A DNA stretch of 64,000 bases. Source: Dastarcus helophoroides. Lineage: Eukaryota; Arthropoda; Insecta; Coleoptera; Bothrideridae. This document shows positions 1-10,504 of the stretch, piece by piece; positions within the stretch are counted from its first letter, which is position 1, and each line of letters begins with the position of its first letter. A program made the position numbers and the translations under genes. The stretch is taken from positions 27,080,162-27,144,161 of the forward strand of contig CM053337.1 of the NCBI GenBank assembly GCA_028583605.1, given 5' to 3'. The notes under the pieces are model-generated. The model saw only the letters and a list, made by a program, of their open reading frames with translations. It ran no database searches and had not been told where the DNA came from.

Positions 1-51
1 AAAATATCTAAACCAGTCTCAGAAATATTAAAGAAAAACCGATTTTTTCTT

Positions 52-186
52 CAATTTTTACCGCCCTGTATATCGAAAATGAAGCGTTTCCGGACCTATG
101 TTAATATGAAAATTTTGTCTTAAAATTGCCCAAGGAATATCCCCCTGCCGGTTCAGCATGCAATTATGAAACACCCTGTATTTCAA
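52..186. repeat. Short repeat with two CCCTGTAT-type ends
   Basis: Two similar motifs, CCGCCCTGTATAT near 61 and ACACCCTGTATTTC near 172, lie about 115 bp apart in the same orientation. ACACCCTGTAT recurs at about 5392-5402 beside the long-TIR transposon. CAGGGTGT-type ends are common in arthropod transposons, so this is probably a terminal fragment. The family is not identified. The open frame across it has no recognisable domain. Confidence 0.35.
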
Positions 187-299
187 TTTAAAAAATAATC
201 TTTCAGAAGAAACTTGGCGAATGGAAACTGTAAATTTAGAAAAGATAAACATTGCAGAAATAACCTTAAAAATAGAAAAAAGTCGAAAGAAAAATATTT

Positions 300-1320
300 G
301 AATATTCAAGTTTTCACTCGAAATCTCAAGTCGAATACTTCGATAGTAAGGTCGAAAATAAAAAAAAAATAGCTAAATAAGGCCAAAATTTTGAATTCAG
401 AAAAGTTGCGAGAAAAACAGTAAAAAAAATAGAAAATTTTAGGAAAATATTCCAGGATTTCAAAAAATTCATAATGTTCTAAAATTTCAAAACATATGTC
501 AACATTTTGAAGTTAAAGATAAAATTTTGCAACTAGATCAAAATCATTTAAAAAAAATTAAAATATTTCATTTAAAGTCAAGATTAAATTTAAAACCTTA
601 AAAATAAAAAAAATAAAGCTTTAACACTGGTTGAAACCTTTATTGGTGTTGGAAATAAAAGTAGAAAGTAAAGTTTGAATTTTGGGATTTTAAAATTTGA
701 GAAAACCCACCACTCATAATTTAATAAAAAAAGGGGATCTTAAATTTCGAAAAAAAAGTTGCCATTACAAAGTTTCGATAAAAAATCTTGAGTTTTCGAG
801 TTTATATATTTATAATTTTAAGAATTTTTTAGGCTGCAACAATTTCGAAAATAAGTCAGAATCTTTAGAAATATTTAGAATTTATTATTTAACATGAAAA
901 TTTTAAACAAAACGTAAATATTTATTGACAGTTTAAGAAAAATAAATGACATTTTGAAAGGTTGAGGAATTTTGTGAAAAAGTCATAATTTCAAGAAAAT
1001 ACTCTATATTTATTTTTTTAATGCAATATCTTGAGTTAGACTCGCAAGACTGATGTTCAAATTTTGAATCCGTTTGAAATCCGAAGTTTTAAGAAAAAAA
1101 CACAAGAATTGCAAGTTTAATATAAAAATTTAAAAAATTGGAAATTTTGGAAGAAATTATTAAATTTCGGAAAAGCCCAAAAATTGTGTTTATAATTATT
1201 TTGAAAGCATAAGCGCATAATTTTGTAAAGAAGAGTAAAAATAAGAGTGAAATAGATTTCTAGACGATTTTCTTTAGTTTAGAAAATTTTAACCTCTCTG
1301 GATAAATAAGACATCAAAAT
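300..1320 (+). repeat. Degenerate A-rich array (AAAAA-GTCGAAATTTT type)
   Basis: About 1 kb in which runs of A on the plus strand alternate with degraded forms of GTCGAAATTTTGA, with no fixed period. It is the first of many such domains in this window. Small open frames here are rich in Phe, Lys, Ile and Asn because of the base composition and are not genes. No transposon or RNA gene is visible. Confidence 0.6.
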
Positions 1321-1331
1321 GACCCTGGACG

Positions 1332-1700
1332 GATCAACCAAAATAGTCAATAAGTAATCGAATGCCGGGTTCGCTACGTTCTCTTCTAAAAAACTTACAG
1401 CACACTTGATGACTTTTTCATTTGAACATCCGATAAAATTTTAACTGACATGAATTGAAATTTACTAATTCAATCAGAGTCACTCTGTCATTATTAAACG
1501 GCTCGAGATAATTATATACCATATCTGTTGCTAATTTAAAGCCCTCATCGCTTCCCAGTTTTGTTTTTAGATTCATTTGAGTGGTTAGTTCATTACGACA
1601 AGCGTATTTTTGATATTAAGAAATTTCATTATCTTTGCGATTGTGGAAGGAGATTCAAGTGACGTTATTGAATCATTGTCATTATCAGCTAATTGTTATT
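1332..1700 (-). pseudogene. Unrecognised coding-like remnant, frames broken
   Basis: On the minus strand three adjoining stretches have protein-like composition, unlike the surrounding Phe/Lys-rich noise. In order they contain SLESPSTIAKIMKFLNIKN, then DEGFKLATDMVYNYLEPF, then CAVSFLEENVANPAFDYLL followed by TILVDPSRVILMSYL. Each lies in a different frame. No intron of normal size joins them, so they read as a frameshifted pseudogene or parts of separate exons. The composition suggests a soluble helical protein. I do not recognise the family and propose no function. Confidence 0.3.
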
Positions 1701-3255
1701 ATTAATTAATTATGCAATAGAGTTGCTGCAAGACCGCTTTAAAATAAAAGAACAGGTCACAACCGTCCTAAACTTTTTTTAATTTAGAAGAACCACACAA
1801 CCCGGTCTAAGACAACTAATTAACTGTAATAAAGGTTTTAGAGCTTTCGGCAAAAAAGGGAATTACTTTTATTTATTATTCCCATAAGAGCGGAAAAATT
1901 AAATGATCATGCAAAGCGAAAATGGCAATCGGTACAACCAGTACAGCTCTAGTTTTAATTAGAAATAGGTGCAGTAACTTTAAACAATGTCCAGCATTTT
2001 TAAATCCAGGGTGTCAAGCGAACATCATTACTTCAGCATTAGTTAAAAAATTGTAATTTTCTTTAAAAGAGTTTGAAGTAATGTTAACATATGAATCAAA
2101 TCACATCTAAACGAATTCACATGTGATCTGGAATCACAGAACCAACCTCAATTTTTAAGATTGATAAATTTGCCATTCAACTGCCGTCTAATGTTTTTTT
2201 CGATGATCCTGATTTCAATGCGAAATAATCTAAATAAGATTTATTAACTGAAACAAGTTTATTTTGGAAGTAATTAGAAATTCCATTGAAATCAGAAAAA
2301 ATTAACTTCATTTTCAAGAAACCAAATTGGGTTGAATGCAGCTGGTCATTTAAAAGTCCATTCAAAGAAACAAAAATATGACATGCAATTCAAAGACCAT
2401 AAATTCTGGTCAGGAAGAACAATTACATGACCGGAGCAATAAATGTTAGGATCAAAAGGAAACTGAAAACAAAATACTTTTATCCCAAGAAGAAAAGGCC
2501 AGGAATAACACTTTCAAGACAATTACTACCTACGAGCACCCTGTGGTCTCTTCATTGTAACGTTGCCTTTCAAAAAGGAAAGAAGGCACATTCAGTGTCA
2601 ATAAAATGATTTTTAAACTTATGTCTAAGAATCACTTGTCGGAATGACAAATTTCTGAAATGTACTACTTATCCAACCAGAGGGTTCAAACAAACTGTGA
2701 AGGGCCATAAAGTTTATGTGGTGTAAGACACATCTGCAAACACTTTCAACACAGTCAGCCTTAACGACATTTTAATCAGTTATAAAAAAAATAAAAACTA
2801 AACGTAATACGTATTGTTGTAAATCAATACATATTTTATGTAATTATTATTATTTACTACTTCGAAGATACAAAGATAATTGTCGTGGCGAATTTCAAGG
2901 GGTGTCGAATAACACAAGGCTCGACGTCACTAAGATTCTAGCCTTAATAATCTAAATAAATAAAGGTTTCATATTTCAACACGATCGGTAAAGAGGTTAT
3001 GAAATTATTAATTAAATTATTTTTTTATAACAACTTTGAAAGTCTGCAATTCGAAAAGTAAACTTTTTTATTATTTTTTTTTTTTTTCGTAATTCGTATT
3101 TATTTATCATTTCGAATCAACTGCCAAGCGTTGTCTTTGAAATTTGTAAATACCCTGTATAACCTTGTATGTTAAATAAAGTGTTAATTATGTTTCTATT
3201 TAATGTTATCATTTCCAATGTCTCCGTTGGTTGCAAGGATTGCGAAATCTGTGAA
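1701..3255. other. AT-rich stretch without a recognised gene
   Basis: Mixed sequence less repetitive than the arrays. Short coding-like pieces occur on the plus strand around 2160-2610, for example KFAIQLPSNVFFDDPDF and a basic stretch KYFYPKKKRPG, but stop codons separate them and no domain is recognisable. A CCCTGTATA motif near 3153 precedes the transposon that follows. Probably decayed mobile DNA. Confidence 0.3.
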
Positions 3256-3602
3256 TTTTTTTCTTTAAATTGCCTCCTAACGGAGATATGACCATTTAAA
3301 GATGGCGCCCCTAAAGTGGTTTTTTTACTACAAAAAGTTAACGGTTAGTAGCAAAGTCATGAAATTGGGTAAGCAGTTAAAGAATTGGATTAGGCATATT
3401 CTCATGTAACATATTTTTTAAATAAGCAGTAGCGTGGTGTGTAGGGGGTTGCCCGCGATTATTTTTTGCCGTAACTTTTTTGTATTGCAATATTTCGACA
3501 CAAAAGTGCCATAATCGTAAAAAGCAACATTTTTTATACAAAAAAGGTACTCTTTCTCAAAGTCGCTAAATGTAACCGTTTCCGAGAAAAAAGCGTTTAA
3601 AC
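3256..3602. repeat. Left terminal inverted repeat
   Basis: Pairs with 4979-5325 over about 347 bp with only scattered mismatches and small indels. The outer edge is at a run of T before CTTTAAATTGCC. The inner edge is just after GCGTTTAAA, where the two arms diverge. Confidence 0.75.
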
Positions 3603-3702
3603 AAAATTGTTGCATTTATTAGAATTCGTTTTGCAAATTTCTAATTTATCCACTACTAACTGCATTGATATAAAAATAGTACAAAATTAAGAAAAAAAAA
3701 AA

Positions 3703-4760
3703 TCAAAGCAAGTGTTTGAAATTACTGCCCCCTGCAGCAATACATTGCTCGGCTCGTCTTCTAAGGGAACTCCTTACTCTTTCGCAAATGCCTGGTGTAT
3801 TGTGAATCTGGTTGAACCCATTTTCAATTCGTTCACGAAGATCATTGATATTGTCAACTGGTGTGGAGTAGACGATCTGCTTTAGATGTCCCCATAAGTA
3901 GAAATCGAGTGGGTTGAGGTCAGGAGACCTAGCTGGCCATGGTATCGGACCTCCTCGACCTATCCATCGTTATTCAAAAATTCCCTAGCAACTGCACTAA
4001 AATGGGCAGGTGCCCCATCGTGCATTATCCACATTCGCTGTCTTGTTATGAGTGGAACATTTTCAAGTAACACGGGTAACTCTGTTTGCAAAAAATGTCT
4101 ATATGATGCTCCTGTTAACCTATGAGGTAAAAAAAACGGTCCAATTATAGAGTCCCCTATTATTCCTCCCCAAATGTTAAGTGAAAAATGTTGCTGATGT
4201 CTCGACTGAATAACTGCATTGGGATTTTCAACTTGCCACTGATGCATGTTGTGAAAGTTAAGTATCCCGTTTCTGGTAAAACCCGCTTCGTCCGTAAATA
4301 ATATGAGCGATCGAAAGTTCTCATTTTCAGCGATCTTATGCAATAGCCAGTTGCAAAATTCTATTCTTGGAGGATAATCAGCAGCAAGTAACCCTTGCAC
4401 TCTTTGAAAATGATAGGGGTAAAATTGGTAAAAATTCAAAATTCGCCAGATAGTTACGTGATTTACTCCTTCGGCTAAAGCAAGTTGTCTAGTGCTGACA
4501 CATGGATCTTCTTCAACTCGCTGAAGCACACGCTCCTCTAAATTAGCAACTTCTGCGTTTGGCCTTCCAACACGTTCGCCTTTGAAAACAAAATTTCCTG
4601 TTTTACATAAACGAGCATGAATTTTCTGGAACAATTTTCTCCTGGTAGGTGTCTATTAGGAAAACGTTCAGCATAAAGCCGTCTTGCTTCAGCACGATTA
4701 CAATTTGCAAGCCCGTACATTAAAATGCATATCGGCCATTTCTTGATTTGAATAGTCCAT
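3703..4760 (-). pseudogene. Tc1/mariner-superfamily transposase, frameshifted
   Basis: It would cut and paste its element through a DDE/D RNase-H-fold domain acting in the nucleus. Reading from 4760: YGLANCNRAEARRLYAERFPN (N-terminal helix-turn-helix region), ARLCKTGNF, the linker GRPNAEV, then catalytic blocks LFTDEAGF (first Asp), MHDGAPAHF (second Asp) and SPDLNPLDFYLW (third Asp). Repairing the small shift near 3960 by eye puts about 37 residues between the second and third Asp, suggesting a DD37D-type spacing. Shifts occur near 4725, 4640 and 3960. The C-terminus ends GGSNFKHLL. Family-level placement within the superfamily is uncertain. Confidence 0.85.
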
Positions 4761-4978
4761 TTTATCAAAATAATGAAAAGTTAAAAAACTACTACACTTA
4801 CTATTGACAACAAAAACTGCTAAAGTTTACAGCTTACGACCAAATTTTATCAGTGACACAACGTCAATCTCTGGCAGATATTGTCAAGTACAATTGTTTT
4901 CTTTACGATCAGTTTGCATGACCAACTTATTTTTTCTTATACAAATTAGTTAGAATTTCGAAGACGGGATACGATTAT

Positions 4979-5325
4979 TTAAACGCCTTTTTCTCGGAAA
5001 CGATTACTTTCAGCGACTTTGAGAAAGAGTAAATTTTTTGTATAAAAAATGTTGCTTTTTACGATTACGGCACTTTTGTGTCGAAATATTGCAATACAAA
5101 AAAGTTACGGCAAAAAATAATCGCGGGCAACCCCCTACACACCACGCTACTGCTTATTTAAAAAATATGTTACATGAGAATATGCCTAATCCAATTCTTT
5201 AACTGCTTGCCCAATTTCATGACTTTGCTACTAACCGTTAACTTTTTGTAGTAAAAAAACCACTTTAGGGGCGCCATCTTTAAATGGTCATATCTCCGTT
5301 AGGAGGCAATTTAAAGAAAAAAATG
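4979..5325. repeat. Right terminal inverted repeat
   Basis: Reverse complement of 3256-3602. Just outside it, CGGACTTTTGTAACACCCTG at about 5381-5400 resembles a transposon end, so the original terminus may lie at about 5402, with the corresponding left end lost or diverged. Confidence 0.75.
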
Positions 5326-5448
5326 TATTTCAACATTTTTCATATTTTAATGTGTAGAATATGCTCCTGAAGTAGCGGCCCGGACTTTTGTAACACCCTG
5401 TATTTATATTTCAATCGGTTTACAGTATGGGTAGCAAGTTTAAAATAA

Positions 5449-6395
5449 TTTTGTGAAGAGGCTGAGGTTCAATACAAAAAACTGCTTGGTTATTCCAAAG
5501 TCAGATGGCTTGCTGTAACTCCAGCATTAAAACGCGTTTTGCAGTTATATGATCCACTACGTTCATATTTTTTAAGCCTTGACAAATGTCCTACAATTTT
5601 GAAGAAATTCTTTCAAAACGATATGTCAGAACCTATGCTTTATTTTATTCACAGTCAGGCGTCGTTGTTTCATAAAATTACTCTACAAATTGAAGGAGAT
5701 AAAATTTCAGCATCAGAAGTTTGTATTATATTAAACGATTTCATACTGCAATGTAAATCAAGATTTAATGATGGATTTTTACCACTAATTCTAAAGAATA
5801 AACTGACCGTTTTGGAAGATTCCAATCCAATTTTTATAAAATTTGCTATGAATATATCGAAGAATGGATAGTGAACTTTAGAGCATTAACTAGTTTCAAA
5901 TGGACCCTTCTAAATAGTAAAATTGAATTGAAAGAAGTTTCTTCAGCAGTCGAATTTGTAATGAAGGAAGTAAAAGATATTGTTATTAATGACAATTTTC
6001 TCTTTGAAGAAATTCGAAGAGTAAATTTATATTTAAATAAAGAAAAATTGAAGAAATGGAACGATGAGAAAATAGAACTTGACAAAAGATGGGTAGAAAT
6101 CTTTCGGCATTTTAGAATAGAACATATCCCACATGAAAATTTAAAAGTTTTAATAGAAATTTCCTTATGTTGTCCAGGCACCAATGCTGCTGTTGAAAGG
6201 GTATTTTTACTAAGGAATGATTATTGGAGCAGTGAGAAGTCGCAACTTTCTGTAAAAACATTATCTGCTGTCTTAACAGTCAAATTTAATATGCAAAATG
6301 AAAGTTGTTCGGATGTGGCTACATTATTAGACGAACATCCTCATTTAGTAAAAAAAATCCACTCCGAAGAAAAATATGTTTTTAAAAGAAAATAA
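5449..6395 (+). pseudogene. hAT-type transposase, C-terminal part
   Basis: The frame opens with CEEAEVQYKKLLGYSKVRWL and runs through LQLYDPLRSYFLSLDKCP; it shifts frame near 5840 and continues as EYIEEWIVNFRALTSFKW. The end carries the hAT C-terminal dimerisation motif CCPGTNAAVERVF followed by NDYWSSEKSQLSVKTL and VKFNM, about 40 residues before the stop. The N-terminal BED finger and early catalytic region are absent, so this is a 5'-truncated transposase or domesticated-type copy. hAT proteins mobilise elements with 8-bp target duplications. The two halves are otherwise well preserved, suggesting fairly recent loss. No terminal repeats were found around it. Confidence 0.8.
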
Positions 6396-7267
6396 AGTTT
6401 TTATCGTTTCTTCTTCTTTTTTTTTTCACCTATGAAATATTTGCAAAGTGTACTCTTTTTGAACAGAAAATCGACCAAAAATTTTGAATTTATTTAGATA
6501 TTTCGTTCACATATTTTTGAAGTAAAGAATTTGTTTTTAAACTTTTTTATTATTACCAGAAGTACGATGCAACCTAAACAGAATTTTTAGCACGTTCGAC
6601 CTATTTTGTTATAGAACATTAATTGACACTTTTATTATTTTTCCATACTAATTTCCATAGTTCTTAGGAGTTGTTGGATTAGTAAACATGCTTATTTATT
6701 TATTCATCTAACCTTTACAAAAGTACAGCATAAATATAGATAAAATATTTAATTTATTAACTAGGTAAGTAGTTAATTATTACTGACTCATTATATTTTT
6801 CTACATTCGATCTTGCTGGTATAAAAAACTTTACCATTATGCTGTTTAGGTGAATTACTTTTGGTATTTGTTTTTCAGGTTAAATGAATTTATTGAACTG
6901 ATGTTCATTACTCACATTGCTCCAATTACCGTCATTCAAACTTCAAGGAGACCACATTCATGACATTTAGCAGTTAATATTTTTTTTAGTATTAAAGACC
7001 GTTACTTTAGAAATGAGTTTTAAAATGTATTAATAGGAAATTGCATTGAAAATGTTACCAGCAGTTTTTTATTCATTCGTGGCAAGCGCCTCGGGCCTCG
7101 TTTTTGCAGGGGACCTCGCGCACTCGCGCAATAGTACGAATTCTAATGTTCATTTGAATTTCGCGCATTGTAAAACTGGACTCGCTGCTCTCTTGCGTGG
7201 TAGTTATCGCGCTGATATCTGTCTCATTCGCTCCAATGAATGTTTCTTTGCTTCTTTTTCACATTGA
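6396..7267. other. No recognised gene
   Basis: AT-rich up to about 7040, then a less AT-rich stretch at 7070-7265 with CG-containing words such as GGACCTCGCGCACTCGCGC. It lies just upstream of the Copia pol remnant and could belong to that element. A 73-codon open frame there (7046-7267) has no recognisable domain. Confidence 0.3.
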
Positions 7268-9012
7268 CGAAATTTCTTACCAGTGCCACAAGTGCTGCCA
7301 ACTGCAAGGGCTAAACAAACGGTTCAATCCCGAACCACAAGCTGACAAAAGAAAACCTGGCCATCTAAAAAAGTGAAAACAAGTCAATCCGGTCATCCGA
7401 GGAAACAATACAATCTGATCATTTCTGAAAGCCAAGAAGAAACATCGAAAATTGAATCAGACAAACACTATTCTAAAAATTTCGCCGATAAAATTGAGAA
7501 TTTTGAAACGAACTTCGCATATATGACTGCAATCTCATGGAAAAGCACAATCAACTGGTTTAACTCAAAGGATTGGAAAAGCGCCATTGTCGATGAAATA
7601 AAATGTCACTTGGGACATCATCGATCGTCCAAGGAACAGAAAATTCATCGGCTGCAGAACAGTACTACGAAACAAGTATAATGCTGATGGAAACATCGAA
7701 AAAAGAAAGGCTCGGGTGGTCGCGAAGGGCTTCATGCAATAACCCGGAATAGACTTCCACGAAACATTTGCTTCCGTAGCAATATTAAGTTTCGTCAGTC
7801 TGCTGTTAGCATTATCAGCCGAATTCAACCTGAAAATTCATCAATTCCACATCCCACAGCATATTTAAATGGAAGAATCGATGAAGAAATTTACGTGAAG
7901 AAACCTCAACTCTTTGTTGCATTATTGCAAGAAATTATAAATCGAAAAGGAAACAATTACATAAGCGTTTGTGCAAAGAAGATATTAAACGAAATTGAAA
8001 AAGGCGATAAAGTCTGTCAAATCAAGAAGGCACTGTTTGGACTCAAGCAAGCTGGTCCTCAGTGGAACAAACGATTTGACGAAAAACTGAGAAGTACCAA
8101 CCAACGCCGATCCATGTGTATACTAAATGAAACGAAGGGGCGAATTGATAATCGTCTTTATCTATGTCGCACATAATAAAACATCGAATCTGAACTTCAT
8201 TAAAAGCGAACTAATGCAAGATTTCGAACTGAAAGATCTGGACGACGTAAAGCATTGTTTAGGGATCGAGATCTTGATAGGAAATTGCATTTCATTGTCG
8301 CAATCCAGTTACATGCGAGAGATATTACATAGATTCGGAATGGAAAATTCAAGCCTACTGTCAACTCCCACGGAGCCAAATAAGAAACCCAGAAGAATGC
8401 GACATCAAGAAACCATACAAAGAATTAATTGGAGCACTAAACTACTTAGCGGTAGCTACCAGATATTTGTTATGCGTTGAGCTACTTAAGTCAGTTTAAC
8501 ACATGTCACGGAGAAGAACACCGGAAAGCTGCAAAGCGAATCCTACGATACCTGAAGGGAAGCATCAATCGTTTACAGAAGAGATTCTGGAAATCTGAAA
8601 ACCTGACGCAGATTGTGCTGGTTGTCAAATCGACAGAAGGTCTTACAGAGGTTTCGCATTCACAAAGAACAATGCCGCAGTGTGCTGGGAATTAAGAAAG
8701 CAAAGAACAGTTACACTCTTCTCAACTGAATCCGAATACAGTCTAACAGAAGCCGCTCGCGAGGCCTTGTATCTAAGAAGATTCTTATTAGAAATCGAGC
8801 TCAAAAAAGCCGCAGCAACTGTGATTGCCAACGACAACAGAGGGGCTTAACTACTCGCACGAAACCCAGCATTCCACGGAAAATCGAAACATATTGATGT
8901 AGAACATCTTTACGTGCGAGAAATCTTGAAAAGTGGACACATCCAGCTGGAGTATATACCGACCACCGGGATGACAGCCGACATCTTCACGAAAGCACTC
9001 CCAAGGGAAATA
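7268..9012 (+). pseudogene. Ty1/Copia pol remnant (integrase linker, RT, RNase H)
   Basis: Copia-type order is visible on the plus strand. The integrase-RT linker includes GHPRKQYNL and NSKDWKSAIVDEIK. The RT has KRKARVVAKGFMQ, GIDFHETFASVA, LLLALSAEFNLKIHQFHI, KALFGLKQAGPQWNKRFDE and MQDFELKDLDDVKHCLGIEI. RNase H follows with ELRKQRTVTLFSTESEY, GKSKHIDVEHLYVRE and PTTGMTADIFTKALPREIF. The catalytic core is destroyed: the usual QFDI is QFHI, and the YVDD box reads YVAHN. Several stops and frameshifts are present. Gag, protease, the integrase core and LTRs were not found. Its 3' end abuts the receptor-like gene on the other strand. Confidence 0.9.
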
Positions 9013-9028
9013 TTTATTAAATATTTAC

Positions 9029-10196
9029 CAAATTTTCGGTTTTTTGTCCACCGTGCAATGTAGCACTAATCACAAGTACATATGCCAACACGCTGGAGAA
9101 TATTTGTTGATTTTGTATCGAAATGACAGACGATGCAATACGCAAGTGATAAATGCAACTAATTCCGTAGATTATACTACACAAAACGTAACTGTACGTA
9201 ACTTTTTGGACGAGGTATTTTCCCTTTGTAGCATATCTGAAAAAAAAAACATTGAATGCTGAAATTGTTTTTTTTAATGATAAATTACATGAATAGTTGA
9301 CTATAATCGATGAACCACAGGCGTAACCACCTTTCAACTTTTTTATTATAAGGACCATCGTAGTATAAAAGTAAATGCTCTTTTACTTTCGAAGGTGGTT
9401 TAAGATCATTCATCCTATCATACGTTAACGCATACAAGCCAAACCGTATATAGGCATTTATATAAATAAACATATTTGAATGATCCATTACAAAACAAAA
9501 ATTAATAATATTAGTTAAGGAATGTAAACGAAATAAAAGGTACCAGAATGGCAGCTTTAGATTTTTCAACATATAATACGAAACCGAATGTACTTCATTT
9601 TTTCTTCCCATATGTATAAATCCAAATACTAATGGTAATAAACCAAAGCATAAGATGATATATATTCTTCTTAAAGATTTAACTTCTTTTTTTATTTCAT
9701 TTTTTGTTGTGCTACTCGAATTTACCAATTTCTGTTTAATATCCATACAGAACAACAGCAGACTCTCTATATGTACTTTTATTCTGAATCTGTTGATAAT
9801 CGCAGAAGATCCCTAAAATATAGTTAAAGCTTTAAATGTGATACCTCCAGCCAAAACTTCATATCTTACGAGAAGTAACGTACTGAAAGAATGAAAATAT
9901 GTTAGGAAGAATTTCTTTTCGAAATAATTGATGCTAAACCAACAATGTGCCAAAATAAAGCAAGTGTTAATTAGAAGAACGACCAATGAAAATTTTCTAA
10001 AATATTCAGACAGTAGAAAGGCTGAATTGAAATAGAGTAAGTGTCTCAATTTATCATCTGAAAAAAAATCCATTAAAATCGATTAAATTCTAATTTCTTA
10101 ATTTGAAATTTATCATAGAATACCTTTAATGTTTTCGTTACTCAGCTTCTCTTGAAGACGTTTATTTTGTTTTAAATAATCTGATAACGAGTGCAT
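9029..10196 (-). CDS. Insect odorant-receptor-like protein, exons 1-4 (3' end missing)
   Basis: Four minus-strand exons join in frame through GT-AG introns of 66, 57 and 52 nt: 10124-10196, 9870-10057, 9289-9812 and 9029-9236, giving 331 codons. The start is ATG at 10196 (MHSLSDYLKQ). Hydrophobic segments include FSLVVLLINTCFILAHCWF, YFHSFSTLLL, RIYIILCFGLLPLVFGF, LTNIINFCFVM and VLCSIIYGISCIY. The spacing and the intracellular stretch WFIDYSQLFIYATKGKYLVQ before a hydrophobic segment fit the insect OR layout; the match is by architecture, not by a decisive motif. ORs are ligand-gated cation channels in sensory neuron membranes, acting with Orco. They are usually about 380-420 residues, so the C-terminal exon is absent. 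Exon 4 ends at a donor (TTG|GTAAAT), and the Copia remnant begins within about 20 bp of it. A gustatory receptor or other polytopic protein is possible. Confidence 0.55.
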
Positions 10197-10504
10197 TGTC
10201 CAATAGCCACTTTTTAAATAAAAATTGTTGAGTATTTTGCTTTTTTATATCGCGATAATCACCAACAATGATCGTGCCTATTAGTAATAATTGAAAATGT
10301 CAATTATTAGTAATAAGGTTAATTTCTCTAAAAACCTGCTTCGATTAATTATAGCTATTTCAAAGATAATACAGGCCCTAATTGTAGTAAAAACATCCAA
10401 ATTATCTTATTAATAATCAAGTGAAATATCTCACTCAGCTATAAATTTCACCTCTATCTGAAACAGACATGGACGAAGTAAGGTCATGCGAGTTGGGGGG
10501 TCGA
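10197..10504. other. Upstream of receptor-like gene; nothing recognised
   Basis: AT-rich sequence lying 5' of the receptor-like start. No TATA box in a convincing position, no RNA gene and no transposon motif were seen. Confidence 0.3.

Larger units (their letters stand above)
3256..5325 (-). mobile_element. Tc1/mariner-superfamily transposon with ~350-bp inverted repeats
   Basis: The two ends are long inverted copies of each other: 3256-3602 reads as the reverse complement of 4979-5325, including CGGAGATATGACC, GGCGCC, GTAGCGTGGTGTGTAGG and the AAAGCGTTTAAA inner edge. Between them is one transposase gene on the minus strand. About 350 bp is long for this superfamily, whose terminal repeats are often a few tens of bases. 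The transposase is frameshifted, so this copy is dead unless supplied in trans. No clear TA target duplication was found at the outer edges. Confidence 0.75.

Noticed and set aside
9044..9262. Plus-strand 72-codon frame antisense to receptor exon 4
   Set aside because: The minus strand carries phase-matched exons here; this frame is their shadow.
9813..9870. In-frame TAG near 9814 as evidence that the receptor gene is a pseudogene
   Set aside because: It lies in a 57-nt interval with a strong GTAAGA donor and TTTTAG acceptor; splicing restores the frame, and intron sizes match the rest of the gene.
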